DNA from: Papilionanthe hookeriana x Papilionanthe teres
Taxonomy: Eukaryota > Streptophyta > Magnoliopsida > Asparagales > Orchidaceae
DNA length: 64,000 nt
Direction of reading: 5' to 3'
NCBI GenBank assembly: GCA_022702705.1
Contig: CM040425.1
Coordinates: forward strand, 5,286,001 to 5,350,000
The translations under genes were made by a program, and so were the position numbers. The notes below the pieces were generated by a model that made no database searches, was not told the origin of the DNA, and saw nothing but the letters and a program-made list of their open reading frames with translations. Shown piece after piece: positions 55,993-64,000 of the stretch (within the stretch, counting starts at the first letter, position 1; each line of letters opens with the position of its first letter).

Positions 55993-58900
55993 TGTCGGCA
56001 TATTTTTTAGGTTGTGTGTTTAATTTATAATTATATATAACTTGAAAGTAGCATTTGGTTTTGAAAATAATTTTAAGTTTAAAGATTTCAATATATGAAA
56101 TCAAACTGATCTTACATCACAAATAGTTTATATAAAGGAGCACCGCATCTCAAATCGTGTATCTCTCGCGAAGAATAGACACACTGCTTGATGATGGGGC
56201 CCGATTAAATAAACTAGAAGATTTGTGACATCTGTTTGGTCTGCGAACCAATTTTATAAGCCGACAAGTTCCCCTACTTAATATAAATGAATTAAGCAGG
56301 GTTTATATTACCTGGGGTCTTAAAGTTCCCTATAAGGGCAAGCCCCTATAGTTAATTACATCTTAAATGACGGGAGTCATTTAAGAAAACTCTCGATAAT
56401 GATCAATGGTTTTGCTTTCAAGAATTTCAAAGTTTAAGGTTTTCAAACAATTGGATTCTGGAAATTTCAATAGGGAATAGCTCAAATTTGGAACAGTTTA
56501 TTTTAAGAGTCCAATGGAAGAGAGGTAGGAGAAGCTGAGGATCCAAGAGGAATCTTGGCAACTTCCCAAACTATCCTATTGTTTGGCTTGAATTTGAGAA
56601 TATTTATTTAATGTTTCAATCCTGCCAATTTTAATTAATTAGGACTTATATTTGTATGGCACAATTATACAAAGAGCCTTGAAGATGTAAGGGATTATGT
56701 CGTACAAAACGACTACCTTAGAATCCTAAGACCGGTTAGGGCTTAATTTGCATAACATGATTATGCAAATGTCTAACGACAAAGTTGAGGATTTATGTTG
56801 CACTAGGCAAACTACCTTGAAATCCTATGGCTTGGTTATTTAAAACTATGAAAGGTTTTGCTGATGTAGATTCCGGTTTCTTGCGACGACGATGGTCGTA
56901 TCTTGCCCACTATGCTCCAAGCTCCTTGTTGTTGCAGAGGTTTAGTTTTAGAAGGTGAAAATCAGGAGATGAGGAAAGTGTTTTGGCTTAGAAAAATCTT
57001 AAAGTTCAAATGTCTTTAATGTTTTATTAGGGGAATCTTAAAGTTGATTATAACAACACCGGTTAAGATCCTACGGTTCCACCATTCCGGCACCGTTATT
57101 TTTATCGGATTCAGTTAGTCTAAATGAATTTGCTAAACTCAACTAAATGAGTTCCACACTTTCATTTAGACCGTGGGAAATCCTGTTAGCAACACGTAGA
57201 TTACATCATCCGAGGTATTCCCGATCATCCAACGAGACGCTTTAATTTAGTTGCAATTGTAGTTTTGTTGTTCTGTTTATAATTAAATTTTAAGTTGTTT
57301 TATCTTTTGAATGTTGTGGCGGTGAATTTTATCTTGTGTCGATTTTTAATTTAGTTTTGGTTTCAGTTTTGTGGCTATCCTAAAAGATTTCAGTTTTCAT
57401 GCAACAGTCTTGTTTAACATGCAAGAAAGGTAAAGCGCAGTATATGTAAGTAACTTGCAATAAAATAAAAGCATACCTGGAGGTTCTTCCCGTCATTCCA
57501 AGCTACATTTAAAACACATGTTAAGAGCATTTAAATGTTTATTATAAATACCTAGGTAAAGCTAAGAGAAGGTTCTGGTTGTCTACCAAATTCCTAATCC
57601 TATTGCTAGTCATTTCCTATGACGTCTAGGTTCTTGTGTTTTGTTTAAGGATGATCTTCTTCATCAAAGAACGATTAAGTTCAGTTCTTCTTCTAAAACT
57701 ACCCATCATATTGAGAAAGTGCTTAGGATAAATCCTAAACATCTTTTCAATACTTCAGGACTCGTTTTGAGTCCAAGTGAATTTAATTGCACAGGTGAAT
57801 TAATCCTCCAGAAGTTTAGTCAAGTTTTGTTTCTTGCTCAGTGAACAAAGATGTTTGATTATCCTATGAGTAGAGTGACATTTCACTTAATGTTCTATTT
57901 AAGAGTTATGATAACGAAAGCCTTTAAGGGCAAATTAATTTATTAAAGATTTTAATGATTTAAAATTGGAATTGATGATTTAAAGTGGTTTAATTTAATT
58001 ATGAAATTTTAATAATTTTAAGTTTGGAATAGTGTACAAATTGTTTTATATTTTGTTTAAATCTTTAAACTTTTTTTTATCTTAATGTTTCAGATTAATT
58101 TTGATGTTTTAAATTTACTTAGAAGTGTTTGAATTATTCATATATTTTTGATGGTTTGATTTAGGTTAATTATGATATTTTAGGTTAATTTTGATTAGCT
58201 TAATTTGTTTTATATGCTTAATTATGAATTGTTTTAATATTATTTAATATTTCAAATTTGGTTTAAGTTTGTTATTAAGTGATGTTGAATTAATTTTTAA
58301 ATTTAATTTAATTTAATTGTTAACTCACTTAATATTTTAAATATTATTTTAATTAACGGTTATTTTCTTTTAATTTTTAATTTATTAATTCCAATTATTA
58401 TTTTAAGTTTAATTAAGAATTAGATCTTATTGAAGTGATTTATTTAGGGATTTTAAATTAAAGAATTAATATCTTCTAAAGTTATATCCCTAACCTTAAT
58501 AATCCAAATTTTAATTTAATCTTCCAATATTTAAATTATTAAATTATTTAAAATTTACTTTAAATGTTTTTAAAGTATTTAGTGGGTTTCTACCTCCTAA
58601 TTGCCTAGATTTCAATCATCTAATGAAAATTTTAAAATCAGATATTTTACCCTCCCCTTTGATTAAGCCTAAAATATTAATTAGGGTTAAATTTTTTAAT
58701 TACATTTTTTCCCTTTTAAGCTTATTTATTTCCTAACTCACTAAATTGAGCTCAAATAAACTTGAAATTTTTATGTCACCTCACTCACATGTCAATTAAG
58801 ACATTAGAGGAGAAAATGTGATTTTTCCGAATTTAATTTAATTTAATTTATATAACTATTTTTGTGAGAAAATGAGGGTTTCCAATGGAAATTTAACAAC

Positions 58901-61900
58901 ATGACCAAGGCAAGGTTTCTATCCTTAAGAAAATTATGGGATGTTCCTAATGACTACAGGACCACTTGAAACAATTTTAGTGATTTTTTGAATTATATTT
59001 TATTTATTATAATTATTTTGAGTTTTGGAGTGTTAATTAATTATAAAATAAAATTAAAGTTGAAAAATGGATTTTATATCTTTCAGAAATCTTTCTGATC
59101 TCAAGGAGCTCAGAGGAACAAATTTTATATTTTTTTTATTTGATTTATTAGAATTAATTTAGTGAAAATGTAAGGAAATTCATTTTTTTAATATTAAAAA
59201 TTGTCTTAAGCATTTAAAATTCAATTTCTTAACATAGAGACTTGAGAAAAATATTTAGTTTGTTCCTAAGTGATTAGTAGGCAGAATGTGACATTTTTGT
59301 GATTTTTAATATTTTTGTGATTTTTATTATTTTTTAATTATTAAAATATTGAAAATATGATTAAAAATGAAAATTTTTAGAAAATTTTAATTTTAATTTT
59401 CTTAGACTCCCCTAACATCAGAGAAGCCACAAAACAAATTTTGTGAATTTTTAAAATGTATTTTTGGAGTTATAAATTTTTAAAGTTTAATTTTGATCAT
59501 GTAACGTAATTGGTCCATTTAGTGGGGCTAATCACCTCCAATTGATCTCAAATTTTTATGTGAGGTTCCTCTGATCCTAAAAACCAGTGGAGAATTGTTT
59601 TTAAGTTCTTTTGATGTGTAGTTAACCCAAATTAATTAAAATTCAGTTTTGAGTATTTAGGCCAATTAGGGTTATTCTTAATGAATTAACTCAAACCATA
59701 ATTTTCCTAGGGTCCTCTGGTCCTAAGATACTTCTCATAATTTTCTAAGGATTTATTGCACAACATGCTAATTATGGGAATTAAAATATCAAAATAGGCA
59801 TAAAAATTTGTAAAATCAATAACTTGCCATAGAGATGGCCTGTGACCTTGGAAAACTCAGGGAATGTTCCCAAGATCAGAGGCTACAAAAGCCCTATGGT
59901 CTCATGCCATGGTGAATTGTCTATGCAAATGGAGAATTAAAATATTGAAATGAGTAAATAATTAATTAAAAATAAAATACTCAACAAAATGACTTGATTT
60001 CTTTTCCACATTGTTCTCCTCTGTTCACTGAGCAAGAGGGTATTTTTGGTTTATTTTTCTAATTTTTCTATGCAAAGTTATGGATTTTTCAACTTCTGGG
60101 TATTTAAATAAATGGAAAATAACATATTTATCTACTTATCCACGCGGCGCCGCGTCAACCTCAGCAGCTCCGAATGGCCACGCATCGCGCTCCCATTCGA
60201 CGCCAACATTTGACTCAGATGCCACGCAGCCCGCGGTCTCGCTCCATCCTTCGATCTGGCGCAATCTGGACCGTCCATTCGATACACGCGCGAATGGACG
60301 GCATCCGTTCATCGTCCCCGAGTGCCCCAACCCGAGAACCGTCCAAACTAAAACCTTAACATCTCGAGCTATAGTTAACCAAATCGCATGCAGTTTTCTC
60401 CTACGTGTTCATCCAGCCTAGAGCTACACATCTATACGGCTAACATACATCAAAATCGACTCAAATTAAATGATGGATCGCTGGAAGCTCGGGCTAAAGA
60501 GAAATCCACATACCTTGGTTCAGGAGGTGAAGCCTCGACTGAATGTGCTCGGCACGTTCATTGTATTTGGAGGAGCCTGGGGATGAAGCCTCTGGCCCTG
60601 GCGTATTGTCTAGGTGCAACTTCCACCAAGCCCAATTTCAAAGCTTGGCCGATAAAGAGAATGGCTAGCCTGGTGAGGGGGCTTCCACTGGGGGACTCCT
60701 TCTCTTGGTCTTGTGCAGGTGTGGGTGTGTTTAATTTGATTTTGGTGAAGGTTTCAGAGTTGTCCTGGTTTTGGGGCTAAGTTTGAACTCTGAAATTGAG
60801 CTCAACTAGGGGAAATTGGGGCTGGATTTCAGTGGGGATCAAGTGCTCTATGTATGGAGAATGGTACGGAGTAATTTTGACGAGTTTTGTTAAGTTTTTT
60901 TTCAACACCTCCTTTGGCCGAGAGGTGGTGGTGTCTAAATAGAGGTGGCTGGAGGGCCTCCCAGGGGGCGTTGAAGGCTGGGATGAGCTGCCTTGGTCAA
61001 GAGAAGAACAGCCATGGTGACCATTAGGCATGGGACAGCTCAGCAAGGAAGAATTCAAAATTTTGGCTCACATGGAGCTCTCGGCCGGCGACTGTGGTGG
61101 CTGGCCGGCCAGGGTCAGGTCACCATCTTAACCAGTGAGGTCAGAGCTGGGGTGTAATGAAATCAATTAGGGTTGGCCATGTGTAAAGTGGCTTGATTTA
61201 AATGGTATGGGGGAAGGGTTATTTTGGACTTGGTTTGCTCAACCCATGGAAATGGGCTTGGTGTACCCACCAAGGTCTCATTTTGGGCTGAAAGGAATCA
61301 TTTGGGTCAGCCAAGAGAAGGTGGTGTGGTCTTTATCCATGGTGAGGTGGCTAAGCTTGGTTTAGAGTGTATCATAAATGGGGTTAAAAATGCTTAATGA
61401 AGGCTTAAGAAAGAGCCCCCTCTTCTTGCCATTAATGGCTTGGTGAGGTGGAAAGTGGCTTCCATGGCTTGCATATGGCTTATGCATGGCTTTATGGCTC
61501 ACATTTGGCTTGGAAAAAGTTGGCTTAGTTTCATAAAAATGGATTTTAAAGGTTTTGGATATTTTGATGGAAGTTGTCATGTGGTTTGATTTAGAACAAT
61601 TTGATATTTGATTAGGACTTTAGGGATTGTTTTAATTGAATGCATGATGAAGAAGAGTGTCACATGGGCTTTGGAATGAATTATGGGCTTTTTTAGATTT
61701 AGTGAAGATGGGCTTTTAAAATGCCTTAAGGGAAGTGGGCTTTTAGGTTTTAAAACAAATTGGTGGATGGAATTTTTATAAAATATTTGGCCCAATGAGT
61801 ATTTAATTTGATTTAGGAATGTTTCATGAATGGTTTGGAACCAATTTGGGGCAATTTCAAGTTGAATTGGGTTTAATTTGAGTTTTTTTGGTAATGGGGC

Positions 61901-63305
61901 CAAAGTGGGTCAAATTGGGCTAACTTGGGTTAAGGTTGGTCTAACGTTAAGTTTAATGTAAAATTAATGTTGCAAAAAGTTTATGGGAGTGTTACAAAGA
62001 GTTTTCAATTTTGGTTGGGCTTTGATTTTGGGATTTGGGCCTATTTGGATTCATGATTACTTTAGGCCAAATTGGGGATTTTTTATTTGGGTTAGGTTTG
62101 GGTGAAGTTTGGGTGCAAATTTTGGGAAAATCAAGTTAGCGTTTTGTTTGTGGGGATGTTAGGAAGGTTTTGGAAAAGATTTGGGGCTAATTGGAGTTAA
62201 ATTGGGTTGGTTTGGGCTAAGTTTAGGTTATGGGCCAAAATTGGGCCTTAGGCTTCAAATTGAAATTGGATCCAAATGTTCATAAAATTGGGCTTGGAAT
62301 TAGTCTAAATTGATATTGGGGATATTGAATTGAAGTTTAGAATTGAATTGGATCAACATTGAGGTCAATTTGAGTGGTTTGGTTTGACATTGGGCTTACT
62401 TTAGTTAAAAATGGGTCAAATTTGGGGTTTTGGTAAAAGTGGGTTAAATTGGCAAAATTGGCCTAAGGTGTAGTTGAACAAAATGAAATGGGGAATATTT
62501 GGGATTTTTTGGAATTTTGTGGGAATTTTTGAAATTTTTGTATTTTTGGGCTAAAAGGGTATTTTGGGTATTTTTGAAAATTGGAGAATATTTTTGGAAA
62601 TTTTGGTGTATTTGGCTATGGATGATCAATTTGAGTGGTGGGAAATTTTTGGGATTGATTTTGAGGAATTTTGGGTTATTTAGGCAATTTTGTAAATTTT
62701 GGGTTATTTCAAGCGCATTTGGTAGGTTTGGCGGGTGTAGGGCCCCCGAGGTCAAAAATTGAAATTTTAGAAAAATGAAGATTGATCAAATGTAAGTGAA
62801 ATGGGATCATTTTGGTTGAGCCATGAAGCCATATTAAGCTCACAGGAGCCATGAAAGGACTCATTTTAGGCACTCAATATGTTGTTCCTAACCCTCTTAG
62901 CCAGGGGCTTAAGGGTTTATGACCATCCATATGGATTACCTACATGAGTCAAGAAGTCAAATTAGGTGTAGGTGTGGTTTTAGGACTTGGAATATGTGTG
63001 TGGGAGTGTAGTGTGCGTGCAAGTCAACCCTCACAAGACCATGCCACTCAGGGTAGTCCTAAGGCCAAAGAGTCCTATAGGGAACTCATCCTTTAAACCT
63101 CCACATTTGATCTTAACCCTCCAAGTGGCTTAGGGGTTTACAATCAGGCATGTGGGGTTTAAAGGGAGTTAAGAGGTGTTTGAATTTCTAAATGGTGGGT
63201 TCCATCTCTAATCTTCTAGGATAGTCAAAGGGAAAACCTAAGGCTAGATCCTAAGTACTAGGGAGAGAGAGAAGAGAGAAGACCTTATCAAAAATGAGGT
63301 CAACA
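55993..63305 (-). repeat. 5' LTR of B (7,313 bp)
   Basis: Plus-strand ends TGTCGGCATATT...GGTCAACA, a proper TG...CA pair; on the sense strand it runs TGTTGACC...GCCGACA. It is the duplicate of 36173-43446, including the promoter-like island (60101-60360). The open frames in it (60080-60421, 60388-60780, 61577-61903, 62444-62762) are the same non-genes as in the other LTR. Confidence 0.95.
60101..60360 (-). promoter_or_regulatory. Putative LTR promoter (5' LTR): GC-rich island plus TATA-like box
   Basis: Same layout as 40271-40530: a GC/CpG-rich block followed on the sense strand by TATTTAAATACCC (60110-60098). As the 5' LTR this copy would drive the genomic RNA. Several CpGs of the other LTR appear here as TpG or CpA and vice versa, as expected from deamination of methylated C. 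Confidence 0.4.
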
Positions 63306-63310
63306 CTTCC
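63306..63310. other. Target-site duplication of B, copy 2 (CTTCC)
   Basis: CTTCC directly after B's LTR end, identical to 36168-36172. The protease frame of C runs up to this point on the minus strand and resumes after the other copy. Confidence 0.9.
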
Positions 63311-64000
63311 TCCATATCTAGCACAATGAAATCAACAGAAAAAATAAATTGATCCACTTTCGCCAAAACATCCTCTATAACTCCTTTAGGATATGTGATC
63401 GAACGTTCAGCTAATTGCATAGTTACAGTAGTATGGGTTATTTCTCCTAATCTAGTCTTTTTAATATTGATAATGGAATAAGCTTAAAGCTTGCACCCAA
63501 ATCACATAAAGCTTTTCCAAAAAATCTATCTCCAGTTGCACATGGAATTGTGAAACTTCCAGGAGCTTTAAGTTTTTCAGGAAGCTTTTTCTGAATTATT
63601 GCACTGCACTCTTCATTAAGGGTAACAGTCTCATTATCTTCAAACTTCCTCTTTTTGTTGAGAATATCTTCATAAATTTCACATAGCTTGGCATTTGTTC
63701 TAAGGCTTCAGCAAATGGAATATTGATTGTAAGCTTCTTAAATATCTCCAAGAATTTTGAAATTTCTTACCCAATTTTTGTTGTCAAAGTCTCTTAGGAA
63801 ATGGAGGTTGTGGCATTTCTAAATCAACATTAGGTGGAGAAATAGGTCTTTCTAAACCTTTCGGAGCGTCCTCTTTTGGTTTTTCAATTTCTCCTTTCTC
63901 TACTTCAGTCTCTTTTTGAACTCTTCCTTTCAACTCTCTTCCACTTCTGAACTTAATAGCTTGTACTTTCTCTTTAGTTTTGTCTCTTGGATTTATTTCA
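63311..64000 (-). pseudogene. gag end and N-terminal part of the protease of C
   Basis: From 64000 down: a charged gag tail with stops, then FLEIFKKLTINIPFAEALEQ (about 63760-63700), KKLPEKLKAPGSFTIPC, the active site LCDLGASFKLIPLSI (about 63520-63475, D-L-G-A-S), the THTTVTMQLAERSITYPKGV segment, and FIVLDMEE ending at the insertion point. Frameshifts near 63670 and 63470 break it. This is the upstream half of the Athila protease split by element B. Confidence 0.8.

Larger units (their letters stand above)
36173..63305 (-). mobile_element. Copy B: 27.1-kb Tat/Ogre-like element with an AlkB ORF
   Basis: Minus-strand element with both LTRs, PBS, PPT and 5-bp target duplication, so its ends are defined to the base. 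Sense order: 5' LTR, tRNA-Arg PBS, leader, ORF1, gag, protease, RT, RNH, aRNH, integrase, AlkB ORF, tandem array, PPT, 3' LTR. A gene upstream of gag, a tRNA-Arg PBS, a second RNase H and very large size are Ogre/Tat hallmarks. The LTRs differ by only a few percent in stretches compared by eye, so it is much younger than A. In-frame stops and frameshifts in most modules indicate it is no longer autonomous. Confidence 0.93.
26781..64000 (-). mobile_element. Element C: Athila-type Ty3/gypsy element, split by B
   Basis: Minus-strand element whose gag and 5' LTR lie beyond 64000. In sense order the window holds the end of gag, protease (63311 up; resumes 36167 down), RT-RNase H (35674-33960), integrase (to 32881), a small ORF, an env-position ORF, PPT (28489-28502) and 3' LTR. 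Integrase phrases such as SNREIKRILEKT and GKACHLPVELEHKAYWAIKE are characteristic of Athila. The stretch 36173-63305 is the inserted element B. Multiple stops and frameshifts make C inactive. Confidence 0.85.

Overview
The window looks like plant nuclear heterochromatin, from a seed plant and probably a eudicot. It is AT-rich and I see no host gene, tRNA or rRNA gene. Essentially all of it is nested and decayed Ty3/gypsy LTR retrotransposons. The evidence is Athila- and Tat/Ogre-type pol motifs, primer-binding sites matching plant tRNA-Arg and tRNA-Asp 3' ends, polypurine tracts, very long LTRs and one exact target-site duplication.

Layout. (A) About 1-22050, plus strand: an old, heavily mutated Tat/Ogre-like element, cut by the left window edge. 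It has a 5' LTR (to 4090), gag, protease, RT, RNase H, a second archaeal-type RNase H, integrase, an extra 3' ORF, a 3' UTR with ~89-bp tandem repeats, and a 3' LTR (from 15434). (D) 22242-28488, minus strand: an Athila-related derivative with no gag-pol, made of LTR, PBS, an env-position ORF, PPT and LTR. (C) 26781 to beyond 64000, minus strand: an Athila-type element that shares the 26781-28488 LTR with D. (B) 36173-63305, minus strand: a younger 27.1-kb Tat/Ogre-like element of A's family, inserted into C's protease gene and flanked by the 5-bp duplication CTTCC (36168-36172 and 63306-63310). B has 7.3-kb LTRs, a tRNA-Arg PBS, an ORF1 upstream of gag, gag, protease, RT, RNase H, aRNase H, integrase, the extra 3' ORF and a 100-bp tandem repeat array.

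The main discovery is the extra 3' ORF of A and B. It encodes a 2-oxoglutarate/Fe(II) dioxygenase domain of the plant AlkB-homologue type, closest by eye to ALKBH9 RNA N6-methyladenosine demethylases. The iron ligands (HxD...H) and the Rx5R motif survive in both independently decayed copies. It sits in the env position, after integrase. Its N-terminus is related to the element's own ORF1, and both ORFs are preceded by splice-acceptor-like sequences. My inference is that this retrotransposon lineage captured an RNA demethylase, placed it behind an ORF1-like N-terminus, and may express it from spliced mRNA to act on m6A marks on its own RNA. All copies here carry stops and frameshifts, so none looks fully functional.

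All identifications come from reading translations and motifs by eye. No database search or alignment program was run. Family names are secure for pol and good for the AlkB domain. Exact LTR ends of A and D, splice sites and the promoter are inferences.
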